The notes under the pieces were generated by a model that was not told where the DNA came from, ran no database searches, and worked only from the letters and a program-made list of their open reading frames with translations. From Verrucomicrobiia bacterium (GTDB taxonomy: Bacteria > Verrucomicrobiota > Verrucomicrobiia > Limisphaerales > JADLHS01), in contig JAMLJH010000001.1 in NCBI GenBank assembly GCA_023953615.1, forward strand, positions 2,335,360-2,399,359: 64,000 nt of DNA, in the 5' to 3' direction. Below, piece after piece: positions 16,532 through 26,361 of this stretch. Within the stretch, counting starts at the first letter, position 1; each line of letters begins with the position of its first letter. The translations under genes and the position numbers were made by a program.

Positions 16532-18129
16532 TGACGACCTTGACCTTAATCTTTGCTCTACCGCTGCTCGCCGCCGTCGTGCTGGCGCTGGTCCCGCGCA
16601 ATCTGTCCGTCATCATGCGCGGCGTCACCATCGGGGTGACGTTTATCACGATGCTGCTGGCCCTTGTGATGTTCTGGCAGTTTAACGACGCCGTACCGGA
16701 TGCGAATGGCTATCGGTTTGTCAGCACCATTCCGGGATTGGGAGCGGAAGCGTTGGGCATCGCCTGTCGGCTGGGTGTGGACGGTTTGAACGTCGGCCTG
16801 GTGTTAATGGGCGCGATTGTGGCGTTCGCTGCGGCGTGTTGTGCGTTCGAGATCAAATCGCGCGAAAAGGAATTTTACATCCTGCTGCTCGTAATGACCG
16901 GCGGCATTCTCGGCGCGTTCATGTCGCTGGACCTGTTCTTTTTCTACTTCTGTCATGAACTGGCGTTGGTGCCCACATTCATCATGATTGGCGTCTGGGG
17001 CCGTGGCGAACGGAAGAACTACGCGACGTTTCAGATTACGCTTTATTTGAGTTTCGGCGCGTTGCTGGCGTTGATTGGGCTCATTGCGTTATATCTGCAA
17101 ATGCCGGCGGACGGGCGCACCTTCGATATTCCCACGCTCACCCAGTATTTCGCTGAGCATACGATGGCGTTGAACGCGCAGAACTTCATCTTTCCGCTGT
17201 TGCTGTTCGGCTTCGGCATTCTGGTGTCACTGTGGCCGTTTCATTCGTGGGCGGCGCTGGGTTACAGTTCGGCTCCGAGCGCCACGGCCATGTTACATGC
17301 GGGAGTCTTGAAGAAATTCGGCCTCTACGGTTTGATCCGCGTGGCGTTACCGATGATGCCGGAGGCGACGCGCGGTTGGATGACCATCCTCGCGTGGTTG
17401 TGTTTGGGCAACATTCTCTACGTCGGTTGGGTGGCCATTCGGCAGAAGGATTTGAACCTGCTCTATGGCAACTCCAGCGTGGCGCACATGGGTTTCGTGT
17501 TCCTGGGGATTGCGAGTTTGAATCTCATCGGAGTAACGGGCGCGGTGGTGATCATGGTGGCGCACGGTTTCCTGGCGGCGTTGACGTTTGGTTTGAGCGG
17601 TTTCATTTACCATCACACCGGCACCCTGGTGATGAGTGAACTGGGCGGACTGGCGCGCAAGATGCGCTTCATCGGCGTTGCGTTCGTCATGGCGGCAATG
17701 GCGGGCTGCGGCTTGCCGGGCTTTCTAAATTTCTGGGGTGAAATCACGGTGTTCTTCGGTGCCTGGGCGGAGCCGGCGTTGCGGGTGGTGGTCGTGCTGG
17801 CGATTTGGGGAGCGTTGATCATCGGCGCAGTTTACATGTTGCGCGCCGTGCGAACGGTCATGCACGGTCCGCTGGACGAAACTCGCGCTTATGCGCCCAA
17901 CGTGGCCGACGCCACCCTCTGGCGCAAGCTGCCCTACGCATTGCTAATTGCCAGTCTCTTGGTGTTCGGCTTTTTTCCGCGTTTGCTGACGGAAAAAATC
18001 AAACCGGTGACGGAGCAGATTGTCAGCATGGCGACGGCGATTCGCACCGGCACTGATTCCGCTCCGGCGATCATTGCCGGGAATCCGATCCAGCCAACCG
18101 CGCAACTTCAATCTACCGGGGACAAATGA
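16531..18129 (+). CDS. nuoM: NADH-quinone oxidoreductase subunit M
   Basis: A proton-pumping antiporter-like subunit of complex I, 532 residues with about 14 helices. Conserved elements include FFYFCHELALVPTFIMIG with the pump glutamate, the WPFHSWAALGYSSAPSATA loop, HAGVLKKFGLYG, and SSVAHMGFVFLG. The start overlaps the NYN stop codon as TGATG, and its own stop overlaps the next ATG (ATGA). The first 32 codons are duplicated upstream at 15667. This is the intact, presumably functional copy. Confidence 0.96.
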   Translation: MTTLTLIFALPLLAAVVLALVPRNLSVIMRGVTIGVTFITMLLALVMFWQFNDAVPDANGYRFVSTIPGLGAEALGIACRLGVDGLNVGLVLMGAIVAFAAACCAFEIKSREKEFYILLLVMTGGILGAFMSLDLFFFYFCHELALVPTFIMIGVWGRGERKNYATFQITLYLSFGALLALIGLIALYLQMPADGRTFDIPTLTQYFAEHTMALNAQNFIFPLLLFGFGILVSLWPFHSWAALGYSSAPSATAMLHAGVLKKFGLYGLIRVALPMMPEATRGWMTILAWLCLGNILYVGWVAIRQKDLNLLYGNSSVAHMGFVFLGIASLNLIGVTGAVVIMVAHGFLAALTFGLSGFIYHHTGTLVMSELGGLARKMRFIGVAFVMAAMAGCGLPGFLNFWGEITVFFGAWAEPALRVVVVLAIWGALIIGAVYMLRAVRTVMHGPLDETRAYAPNVADATLWRKLPYALLIASLLVFGFFPRLLTEKIKPVTEQIVSMATAIRTGTDSAPAIIAGNPIQPTAQLQSTGDK

Positions 18130-20567
18130 GCACGCCCGATTACGAAAAGCTCGGTGTGTTCTACTTGGGTCGGCGCTACGATCCGCGGCAGAAGCAGGCG
18201 CAATCCGATCTGATACTTTACGAGTCAAAGAACCTCGTGACGCATGGTCTGGTCGTCGGCATGACGGGCAGCGGCAAGACCGGGCTTTGCTTTGATTTGA
18301 TTGAGGAAGCCGCGATTGATGGCATCCCGGCCATCGTCATTGATCCGAAGGGCGACCTTGGCAATCTGCTGCTGACCTTTCCCGAGTTGCGACCGCAGGA
18401 TTTCGCGCCGTGGATCAACGACGATGACGCACGGCGACAGGGACTGAGCGTGGATGCGTTCGCCGCGCAACAAGCTGCGCTTTGGAAAAAGGGCTTGGCC
18501 GCGTGGGAACAGGATGGCGAACGTATTCGTCGGCTGCGCGAGGCGGCGGATTTTACCATTTATACGCCCGGCAGCAGCGCGGGACTTCCGGTTTCCATTT
18601 TGAAATCGTTCGCCGTGCCGCCTCCGGAAATTTTGGAGGACGGCGAATTATTGCGCGAGCGCGTCAGTTCCACGGTGACTGGCTTGCTGGGCTTGGTGGG
18701 CATCAATGCCGATCCAGTCAAAAGCCGCGAGAGCATTCTGTTGAGCAACCTGCTTCAGGACGCGTGGGCCAAGGGACGCGATCTCGATTTGGCGGCGCTG
18801 ATTCAAGCGGTGCAAAATCCGCCCGTGCAGCGCGTCGGCGTGCTGGAACTTGAAGCGTTCTATCCGGCGAAGGAACGTTTTGAACTGGCGATGCAACTCA
18901 ACAACCTGCTTGCTTCACCCAGTTTTGCCACCTGGATTGAAGGCGAGCCGCTCGACGTTGGAAATTTTCTGCACACGGCAACCGGCAAACCGCGCGTCGC
19001 CATTTTCTCCATTGCGCATCTGGGCGATTCCGAACGGATGTTTTTCGTCACGTTGTTGCTCAATCAAGTGTTGAGCTGGATGCGCAGTCAGTCCGGCACA
19101 AACAGTCTGCGGGCGTTGGTGTACATGGATGAAATTTTTGGCTACTTTCCGCCCGTCGCGAATCCGCCGTCGAAGCCGCCTTTGCTCACGCTGCTCAAGC
19201 AGGCACGGGCGTTCGGTGTCGGGGTGGTGTTGGCCACTCAAAATCCCGTGGACCTGGATTACAAAGGTCTGGCCAATATCGGCACCTGGTTCATCGGGAG
19301 ACTGCAAACGGATCGGGATAAAGCGCGCGTACTGGAAGGTTTGGAAGGTGCGGTCGCCGGACGCGGAGCGCGCTTTGACCGGAGCGCCATGGAGGAAACT
19401 TTGGCTGGTTTGGGCAGTCGCGTGTTTCTGATGCACAGCGTGCATGATGAGGGAACGGAAATTTTTGAATCGCGTTGGGCCATGGCCTATCTACGCGGGC
19501 CGCTCTCGCGTTCACAAATCAAGATGTTGATGGATGCGCAGCGTGGTGCTGCCGCCTCGAAAGCGGTACCGCAAACAAGTCTGGCCGCCGCGACGGCGGT
19601 TGCCGCGACTGCGCCCGCCTCCGCGCGTCCGGTCCTGCCACCGCAGGTCGCTCAATTTTTCGTTCCGTTGCGTGGCGGAATTCCGACGAGTCACACTCTG
19701 GTTTACCAGCCACGATTGCTGGGCGCGGCCCAGGTGCGTTACGCGGATTCGAAGTTGAAGATTGATTTAACGCAAGATTTGCTGGCCATGACGGAAATCA
19801 CCGACAACGCCGTGCCGGTGGATTGGGCGAACGCCGAAGCGTTGAGTCTTACGGTCAATGATTTGGAAAAAAATCCCGCCGCTGCTGAGTTTGCTCCCTG
19901 TGCCTCGGCCGCCAGTCAGGTGAAGAATTACGCCGGTTGGGCGAAGGATTTTACCGCCTGGATTCAGAACGATCACCAACTGGCTCTACTGCAATCACCC
20001 GTCACGCGCCAGGTGTCCAAGCCGGGAGAGACGGAACGCGAGTTCCGCATCCGGTTGCAACAAGTGGTCCGCGAATCGCGCGATGCAGCGGCGGAAAAGT
20101 TGCGCCAGAAATACGCGCCCAAACTGGCCGCGTTGCAAGAACGCGTGCGCCGTGCCGAAGCCGCCAAGGCGCGGGAAGCCGAGCAGGCCCAGCGCGCGAA
20201 GTTTGATACGGTGATTTCTTTCAGCTCGACGCTGCTGGGCGCGTTTCTCGGCCGAAAGGCGGTGTCCGCCGGAACGATTGGCAAAGCGGCAACGACCATG
20301 CGCAGCGCCGGACGCGCCATGAATCAGTCGGGCGATGTGACTCGAGCGCAGGAAACGGTCGAGGCGTTGCAGCAACAGTACCGGGACCTTGAAGCTCAGT
20401 TCAAAGCGGAAGCGGAAGCGGCGGGCGCTGGAGTTGATCCGGCGACGGAGGTTTTGGAAACTTTGGAGCTGCGCCCGACGCGGACGAATATCAACGTCCG
20501 TCTGTTGGCGCTGGTTTGGTTGCCGTTCAGTCGGGATGCGGTGGGGATTCTGAATCCCGCTTACTGA
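18126..20567 (+). CDS. HerA/FtsK-type P-loop ATPase
   Basis: An 813-residue AAA-like ATPase of the HerA/VirB4/FtsK superfamily. Walker A is GMTGSGKT at residues 45-52, followed by IVIDPKGDLGNLL. Walker B is ALVYMDEIFG near residue 335, and LATQNPVDLDYKGLANIGTW is the typical sensor region. The last third is alanine-rich coiled coil with an extra small helical domain. Members of this group act in DNA translocation or conjugation-like processes, often with a nuclease partner such as NurA, which is not seen here. Its ATG overlaps the nuoM stop (ATGA), so it is co-translated with complex I although functionally foreign. Confidence 0.85.
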   Translation: MSTPDYEKLGVFYLGRRYDPRQKQAQSDLILYESKNLVTHGLVVGMTGSGKTGLCFDLIEEAAIDGIPAIVIDPKGDLGNLLLTFPELRPQDFAPWINDDDARRQGLSVDAFAAQQAALWKKGLAAWEQDGERIRRLREAADFTIYTPGSSAGLPVSILKSFAVPPPEILEDGELLRERVSSTVTGLLGLVGINADPVKSRESILLSNLLQDAWAKGRDLDLAALIQAVQNPPVQRVGVLELEAFYPAKERFELAMQLNNLLASPSFATWIEGEPLDVGNFLHTATGKPRVAIFSIAHLGDSERMFFVTLLLNQVLSWMRSQSGTNSLRALVYMDEIFGYFPPVANPPSKPPLLTLLKQARAFGVGVVLATQNPVDLDYKGLANIGTWFIGRLQTDRDKARVLEGLEGAVAGRGARFDRSAMEETLAGLGSRVFLMHSVHDEGTEIFESRWAMAYLRGPLSRSQIKMLMDAQRGAAASKAVPQTSLAAATAVAATAPASARPVLPPQVAQFFVPLRGGIPTSHTLVYQPRLLGAAQVRYADSKLKIDLTQDLLAMTEITDNAVPVDWANAEALSLTVNDLEKNPAAAEFAPCASAASQVKNYAGWAKDFTAWIQNDHQLALLQSPVTRQVSKPGETEREFRIRLQQVVRESRDAAAEKLRQKYAPKLAALQERVRRAEAAKAREAEQAQRAKFDTVISFSSTLLGAFLGRKAVSAGTIGKAATTMRSAGRAMNQSGDVTRAQETVEALQQQYRDLEAQFKAEAEAAGAGVDPATEVLETLELRPTRTNINVRLLALVWLPFSRDAVGILNPAY

Positions 20568-20642
20568 CCGGTGAACGGAGTCGGTTGGAAGCATTGAACG
20601 CGCGGCGCGGCGCCGCGGAGCAGTAATGATTTTATTCAAAAT

Positions 20643-22100
20643 ATGAATCTGTCTTTGATCAGTCTGGAGATGATGGTGGTGGCCTTGGGCCTCCTGATTT
20701 TACTGGTGGACCTGTGGTTGCCGCCGGCGCGCAAACGGCAATTGGGTTATCTCGCCGCCGCCGCGTTGACGTTGTTGTTCGTGAACACGTTCACCGCGCA
20801 CAGCAGTTGTGCGCTGAGTGGCGAGGCGTTTGGCGGCATGTTCGTGCAGGACGGACTTTCGGTCTTCTTCAAACGCATGTTTCTGCTCGCGGCCATCATG
20901 GTTTTGATTTTTACCGTGGAATACGCGGATCGCGTCGCCGTGGGCATTTCGGAGTATTACGCGCTGATTCTGTTCGCGTTGACGGGAATGTTGTTCGCGG
21001 CCTCGGCCAATAATCTGGTGCTGCTGTACGTCGCGATTGAACTGATCACGGTGACATTTTTTGTGCTGGTCAGTTTTACGCGCGGGAGGGTGACCGCATT
21101 GGAGGCAGGCGTCAAATACCTGATCATCGGAGCGCTATCCTCGGCGTTCATGGTGTATGGCCTGGCGCTGGTTTGGGGGATTACCGGGAAGCTCAACTTT
21201 AACGAACTGGCCATGGTGTCCGAACAGTATCTTGGCAACCGGGTGTTCCAGGCGGGCGTGTTGCTGGTGTTGGTGGGGATCGGATTCAAAATTGTGGCGT
21301 TTCCTTTTCACATTTGGGCACCGGACGTTTACCAGGGAGCGCCGTCGCCCTCGGCCACTTTCCTCGCGTTCGGATCGAAGACCGCCGGCTTTGTTTTGCT
21401 GCTGCGCTTCCTGTTCGGCGCGGTTCCAGCCATGACGATTCATTGGGAGAAACTGCTGCTGATCATTTCCGCAATGACAATTTTGTACGGCAACCTGGGG
21501 GCGTTGCCGCAACGGAATCTGCAACGCCTGCTGGGTTATTCCAGCATCTCACATGCGGGCTATCTGCTGCTGGGGGTGGCCGCGCTCACGAACGCGGGGC
21601 AGGCGGCGGTGCTTTATTATTTAGGCGGCTATCTCTTTACCACGCTCGCGGCTTTCGCCGTGATTGTTGCCGTGTTACGCCATCTCGGAACGGAAGACAT
21701 TGGCGGTTTGGCCGGGCTGCACCGTCGCTCGCCATTGTTGGCGGTCACGTTGGCACTGGCGATGATTTCTCTGGCGGGGATTCCCCCGCTGGTGGGCTTC
21801 TTTGGAAAATTTCTGCTGTTCAAAGCGGTCATCGAGCGCGGAGCCGATTATTACGGTTACTATTATCTCGCGTTCGTCGCACTCGTGGGTGTGGTCATTT
21901 CGCTCTATTACTACTTCGGCGTGGTGAAAGCGATTTACTTCAGCAAGAGCGCCGGTGAAACCACGCCCATCGTGGTATCCTGGCCGTTGAAAGCCACGGC
22001 ATGTTTTTGCATTGTTGGAATGCTCTGGTTGGGAACGGCGCCGAATGGTTTGTTGAACGTCGCGCGCCGCGCCGTTGGCACTTTAGCCGGAGTGGAATAA
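20643..22100 (+). CDS. nuoN: NADH-quinone oxidoreductase subunit N
   Basis: The third antiporter-like pump subunit of complex I (485 residues, about 14 helices) and the last gene of this operon. Marks include ALTGMLFAASANNLVLLYVAIELITVTFFVL with its glutamate, FHIWAPDVYQGAPSPSATFLA and GYSSISHAGYLLLG. It begins 75 bases after the HerA-like gene; that gap has a GC-rich GCGCGGCGCCGCG inverted repeat but no clear terminator. The gene downstream is convergent, so the operon ends here. Confidence 0.96.
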   Translation: MNLSLISLEMMVVALGLLILLVDLWLPPARKRQLGYLAAAALTLLFVNTFTAHSSCALSGEAFGGMFVQDGLSVFFKRMFLLAAIMVLIFTVEYADRVAVGISEYYALILFALTGMLFAASANNLVLLYVAIELITVTFFVLVSFTRGRVTALEAGVKYLIIGALSSAFMVYGLALVWGITGKLNFNELAMVSEQYLGNRVFQAGVLLVLVGIGFKIVAFPFHIWAPDVYQGAPSPSATFLAFGSKTAGFVLLLRFLFGAVPAMTIHWEKLLLIISAMTILYGNLGALPQRNLQRLLGYSSISHAGYLLLGVAALTNAGQAAVLYYLGGYLFTTLAAFAVIVAVLRHLGTEDIGGLAGLHRRSPLLAVTLALAMISLAGIPPLVGFFGKFLLFKAVIERGADYYGYYYLAFVALVGVVISLYYYFGVVKAIYFSKSAGETTPIVVSWPLKATACFCIVGMLWLGTAPNGLLNVARRAVGTLAGVE

Positions 22101-22211
22101 CCGCAATTCGTTCAATTGGCGGAGCAACTCAAGTTTTAACCAGAAGACCGCGCTTTTCCGCAGACTGGCATCATCCATTCTGGATTCGAATGGGATCGCA
22201 GAATTATTTGC

Positions 22212-23156
22212 TCAAACCCGATTCCGAAAGTAAGCGATGGTTTCGGCAATGCCTTTTTCCAAGGTCACCTGCGGTTGCCATTGTAAAAGTTTGCGCGCTT
22301 TGCGGATGTCGGGTCGGCGTTGCTTCGGATCGTCCTGCGGCAGCGGCTTGAAGGTGATCGGACTGCGCGCCTTGGTCGCCTTGAGGATGGCGCGCGCGAA
22401 TTGCAGCATGGTCATCTCGCGCGGATTGCCAATGTTCACGGGCAAATGATGACCGCTCATCATCAGTCGGTAGATGCCTTCGATCAGATCCGATACGTAG
22501 CAGAAACTGCGCGTTTGTTTGCCCGTGCCGAAGATGGTGATCGGTTGACCGGTGAGGGCCTGACTGATAAACGCGGGGACAACTCGACCGTCATCGAGGC
22601 GCATGCGTGGACCGTAAGTATTAAAGATGCGCACGATCCGGGTTTCCAGTTGGTAGGTCCGGTGGTAGCCCATGACCAAGGCCTCCGAGAAGCGTTTGGA
22701 TTCGTCGTAACAACCGCGCGGGCCGATCGGGTTGACATTGCCCCAGTAATCTTCCGTTTGCGGATGGACGACGGGATCGCCATACACTTCCGAGGTTGAA
22801 GCGGTTAAAAAGCGCGCTTTTTTGCGTCGCGCCAATTCCAGCGTTTGGTAGGTGCCGAACGAGCCAACTTTGAGAGTTTCAATGGGAATTTGAAGGTAGT
22901 CAATCGGACTGGCCGGCGAGGCGAAATTCCAGACGTAATCCACCGGTCCGGCAATTGAGATCGGACGGCAAATGTCCTGTTTGATCAGGCGAAAATTTCG
23001 ATGGTTCCGCAGATGCGTGAGATTGGTTCGGCTGCCGGTGATGAAATTATCAATGCCGACAACGTGATGGCCGTGCGCCAACAGCAAATCGGTCAAATGC
23101 GAACCGAGAAAACCGGCGGCGCCGGTGACGACAGAGAGGGGTGGCTTTGCTTTCAT
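22212..23156 (-). CDS. UDP-glucuronate decarboxylase (UDP-xylose synthase-like SDR)
   Basis: A 314-residue extended SDR enzyme that should convert UDP-glucuronate to UDP-xylose using bound NAD. The nucleotide motif is [11 protein letters not shown], the catalytic serine region is [11 protein letters not shown], and the YxxxK pair is in [13 protein letters not shown]. The segments [19 protein letters not shown] and [14 protein letters not shown] are typical of UXS-type enzymes. It is the last gene of a minus-strand surface-polysaccharide group that begins at the WecB/TagA gene and supplies a pentose donor. Confidence 0.9.
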   Translation of the reverse strand: MKAKPPLSVVTGAAGFLGSHLTDLLLAHGHHVVGIDNFITGSRTNLTHLRNHRNFRLIKQDICRPISIAGPVDYVWNFASPASPIDYLQIPIETLKVGSFGTYQTLELARRKKARFLTASTSEVYGDPVVHPQTEDYWGNVNPIGPRGCYDESKRFSEALVMGYHRTYQLETRIVRIFNTYGPRMRLDDGRVVPAFISQALTGQPITIFGTGKQTRSFCYVSDLIEGIYRLMMSGHHLPVNIGNPREMTMLQFARAILKATKARSPITFKPLPQDDPKQRRPDIRKARKLLQWQPQVTLEKGIAETIAYFRNRV

Positions 23157-23199
23157 GAAAACTTAAAAAGTGGGGCGGTGGTGGGAATACCCGGCGCGG

Positions 23200-24594
23200 T
23201 CATTTGGCTCCGGAGCCGCGAAACACGGCGGGAATGGTGCGCAGCAAAATTTTGAAATCGAGCCACAGCGACCAGTTATCAATGTACTCCAGGTCCAGAC
23301 GCACCCAATCCTCAAATTTTTTAATTTCGTTGCGTCCGCTCACCTGCCAGAGGCAGGTCAAACCGGGCTTGACGCTCAATCGGCGCCGATGGGCCATGTC
23401 GTTGATGCGCTTGATTTCGTCCACCGGCAGGGGGCGCGGGCCGACGAGGCTCATCTCGCCGCGCAAGACGTTAAAAAGTTGTGGCAGCTCGTCAATGCTG
23501 GTTTTGCGCAGTAATCGGCCGAGGGGAGTGATGCGCGGGTCCTTGGTGATTTTGAAGACTGGCCCGGACATTTCATTCATGGCGGCAAGCTCGTGTTTGA
23601 TCTGCTCGGCGTTTGTAACCATGGTGCGAAATTTATAAATGGTGAAGGGAGCGCCATTCAAACCGGAACGTCGTTGTTTAAAAAAGATGGGGTCTTTGGA
23701 GGTCAGTTTGATCAGCAGCGCAGCGGGAATCATGAACAATGGGCCCGCGGTCAACAGCATCACCAGCGCACCAACGAAATCCATGACTTCCTTCATCTTG
23801 CCCTGCCAGGAGACTTCCGGAGTGGAGCGGAAAACCAGCATGGGGCGGCCATAAAAATCATCCATGGTCGTGGTGGAAATTTGCGTTTTGAAGAAATCGG
23901 CAACGAGCCAAACCTCGATGCCCTCCAATTCGCAGGCATGCACCACCATTTCAGCGCGATCAAAGAGCGAATGTCGCGAGCTTAGAATGACGCCATTGAT
24001 GGCGCGCTCATGTAGCAGCGTAACCAGTTCCTCTTGTTGAAGTTTGTTCAAATCCAATTCGGCAATGATTTCCACACCGGATTCAGGCCGTTGTTGAATC
24101 ATTTGACGGATGCGTTCGGTTTCCGTTTTGGTGCCGAGAAGGAGAAAGTGGCGGCGAAACTGGCTTTGACCATACCGACTTTGGGCGGCGAACTTAAGTA
24201 ATTCCTCTTTGAGCAGGACCAGGCAAAAAGCAATCACGCCAAACCCGATGGGTACCAACCGGGCGATCAGCAGGCGTGAAAAGAACAGGGCCAACGTCAG
24301 TCCCAAGGAAATGAAGAGGCAACCCTTGAAGAGCGCCCAGATCAAACTTTTCCGGGAACGTATCAGGGAGCGATCGTAGAAACCCTGAAATTCCAAAACC
24401 AACGGCGACACCGGAATCAAGATCAGGTAGTGCCAGAAAAATACGTCAAAAGGAGCAATCGGTGGTTGCCCCAGGGTGACGGTGACAAAGTCGGAAGCTC
24501 GGAATTCGTAAGCCAGCCAGAAACTGGCGGCGAAGATGCAAGCGTCCAGCAACTGGCTGATTTGCATCCGCATTTGACGATCGCGTCGAAGCAT
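23200..24594 (-). CDS. polyprenyl-phosphate glycosylphosphotransferase (initiating sugar transferase)
   Basis: An integral membrane enzyme of the WcaJ/EpsL type that loads the first sugar phosphate onto undecaprenyl phosphate. From the ATG at 24594 it has 464 residues: four or five N-terminal membrane helices, a CoA-binding-like middle domain and the C-terminal catalytic domain. The catalytic domain contains FKQRRSGLNGAPFTIYKFRTM, ELPQLFNVLRGEMSLVGPRP and PGLTCLWQVSGR. An upstream TTG start would overlap EpsI and is less likely. It belongs to the exosortase-associated EPS cluster. Confidence 0.93.
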   Translation of the reverse strand: MLRRDRQMRMQISQLLDACIFAASFWLAYEFRASDFVTVTLGQPPIAPFDVFFWHYLILIPVSPLVLEFQGFYDRSLIRSRKSLIWALFKGCLFISLGLTLALFFSRLLIARLVPIGFGVIAFCLVLLKEELLKFAAQSRYGQSQFRRHFLLLGTKTETERIRQMIQQRPESGVEIIAELDLNKLQQEELVTLLHERAINGVILSSRHSLFDRAEMVVHACELEGIEVWLVADFFKTQISTTTMDDFYGRPMLVFRSTPEVSWQGKMKEVMDFVGALVMLLTAGPLFMIPAALLIKLTSKDPIFFKQRRSGLNGAPFTIYKFRTMVTNAEQIKHELAAMNEMSGPVFKITKDPRITPLGRLLRKTSIDELPQLFNVLRGEMSLVGPRPLPVDEIKRINDMAHRRRLSVKPGLTCLWQVSGRNEIKKFEDWVRLDLEYIDNWSLWLDFKILLRTIPAVFRGSGAK

Positions 24595-24616
24595 GGTGGG
24601 GAAATTTGATCCGAGT

Positions 24617-25354
24617 TTAGTTGGCGCGCGCCAAGGCTTGAGGTTGACCGTGAACAAGCTGGAACTCCGGCACGGCGGCGGCGATCAATTTTTTCATGCG
24701 TTCGTAGGTGGCATCTTCTTGTCCCGGCGGACAAACGGCAAAGAAAGTGATGTACGCCCAGCGTTCCAGAACTCCAGTGGTCAGCAGCGTTCGCGCCATG
24801 GACCACATGTGCTTTTTGCCATCGGGATCGGCGCTCATGTTTTTATCCGAGACATACCAATAGACATAAACGCCGCCCGCGCGGACGGGTTGACCATCTT
24901 GCGTGAACGTGCCGGACAATTTCAATTTAATGACGGACAAATCGTAAGGTGCCGGCTTTTCAATGGGGATGGTGGTGATTTCAGTCGAATCAATGCTCCA
25001 TCCCGCGCCGGTCAGGCAGAATTGTGGTTTGTGCATGCTGGCGCGGTCTTCGCCCATCAGGACTACATTGGCGCTGACGGAAAATTTATCGGGCGCGAGA
25101 TACTGTCGCTGACCGTAGCAGGTGTCTTTCGGCAGGGTGTTGGTGACAATTTCACTCTGCGGAATCCATTCGGAAGAGTAGCCCAATATGTCGGAAGGCA
25201 GTACCACCTCGACGTTGTGGCTGCCGGGAATCGGCCGGGTTTTCACGCCCGGCTCACCCAGGCGCTGAATGGTTTTATAGCGCGCCAATCCCATCGCCGC
25301 ACCGCCAATAAGCAGCGCCGTGATGCCCGCAAGAAAATACTTGGTTCGGTTCAT
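24617..25354 (-). CDS. EpsI family exosortase-associated protein
   Basis: A 245-residue protein with an N-terminal membrane anchor (residues 5-24) and an extracytoplasmic EpsI-type domain. Features are a conserved central segment with CFLTG-like QFCLTGAGWSIDS and VYVYWYVSDKNMSADP. EpsI proteins are encoded beside, or fused to, exosortases in EPS loci and are needed for export, but their biochemical role is not defined. Its ATG overlaps the exosortase stop by four bases. The neighbouring sugar transferase follows after 22 bases. Confidence 0.88.
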   Translation of the reverse strand: MNRTKYFLAGITALLIGGAAMGLARYKTIQRLGEPGVKTRPIPGSHNVEVVLPSDILGYSSEWIPQSEIVTNTLPKDTCYGQRQYLAPDKFSVSANVVLMGEDRASMHKPQFCLTGAGWSIDSTEITTIPIEKPAPYDLSVIKLKLSGTFTQDGQPVRAGGVYVYWYVSDKNMSADPDGKKHMWSMARTLLTTGVLERWAYITFFAVCPPGQEDATYERMKKLIAAAVPEFQLVHGQPQALARAN

Positions 25355-26322
25355 GGCTGGTTGTGTGGAGTGCTGGACGTTTCGGGTTGTCCGATTCGCT
25401 CCAGGAAACGGCCGATGTACATCACTCCAATAATTGCCGGGATATAAGGTAGCAGATTAAAGAAGGTGTTGTCGTGTACGTAATTGCCCGCCGATTGTCC
25501 GCCCCATTCTCCCGCTCCGACGATGAAGGAAAGCCGCACCACATTGCCAATAACCGCCAGTGGCAGCGAGGCCAGAACCATGACGATTCGTTTCCAAGGA
25601 GACCGGAAAACCAGGAACCCATACGTCAGGGCGATCAGAAAAATGGAAATTAGACTCCGCATCCCGCCACAGGCCGCCGCCACTTCGTATTGGTAGGTGC
25701 CCGTCGCATCAAACAGCAGCGCCCCCGCGCGGATGACCCCGATGCCGAATACGTCGTCAAACAGGTGTTGCACAATCCAGGTGACCATCATGCGGAGCGG
25801 AAACGCGATTTTCTCCGTGAACGATCCCAAGGGCACCATGAAGATGAAAAGGAAGTAAGGAAAGAAGGTGGCCTTCAAAAAACGTGGCCCCCAAATCATG
25901 CCCATCAATCCGTAAATGCCACTAAACAGTCCGACGATGGAAAGTCGCTGTTGCTGGATGATGAAACCGATCGCGTGCATCAACAGACCGAAAACCACGA
26001 AACTGAGCGCCGGCCACCAGGCGCGCAGTGGTTGCGCGGCCAAGTCCTTCCGTTTCCACCAGAGAATTCCCAGCACGACCAACGGAATCATATTGCCGTG
26101 GCCATCGTCAGAAATGGCATTTTCCCGATACGCCACGCGCATCCATTGGAACAAGGAAGGCGTGGGCGTGTAGCCAAAGGAAGCGTTGCCCCATAATTGG
26201 AAGAGCAGGCACCAGCCAATCAACAGTCCAAAAAACAAAGCTTTGTCCGGGAACTGCCGCCAATAAGCCCGGATTTCATCCGTCAGGCTGTCGGTGGGAG
26301 GATGAAAGGACGCGCGGTTCAT
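25351..26322 (-). CDS. exosortase
   Basis: A polytopic membrane transpeptidase-like protein of 323 residues, predicted to cleave PEP-CTERM type sorting signals. The catalytic cysteine is Cys218 in AAACGGMRSL (with Arg222); the conserved arginine is Arg263 in IGNVVRLSF and the histidine is His283 in NYVHDN. About eight hydrophobic segments surround these. Four-base overlap with EpsI and the adjacent polysaccharide genes match the known exosortase/EPS linkage. A PEP-CTERM protein at 55917-56675 is a candidate substrate in the same window. Confidence 0.93.
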   Translation of the reverse strand: MNRASFHPPTDSLTDEIRAYWRQFPDKALFFGLLIGWCLLFQLWGNASFGYTPTPSLFQWMRVAYRENAISDDGHGNMIPLVVLGILWWKRKDLAAQPLRAWWPALSFVVFGLLMHAIGFIIQQQRLSIVGLFSGIYGLMGMIWGPRFLKATFFPYFLFIFMVPLGSFTEKIAFPLRMMVTWIVQHLFDDVFGIGVIRAGALLFDATGTYQYEVAAACGGMRSLISIFLIALTYGFLVFRSPWKRIVMVLASLPLAVIGNVVRLSFIVGAGEWGGQSAGNYVHDNTFFNLLPYIPAIIGVMYIGRFLERIGQPETSSTPHNQP

Positions 26323-26361
26323 CAGGTAGTTATCTTAGACCAAAAGCATTGGATAAGAAAT

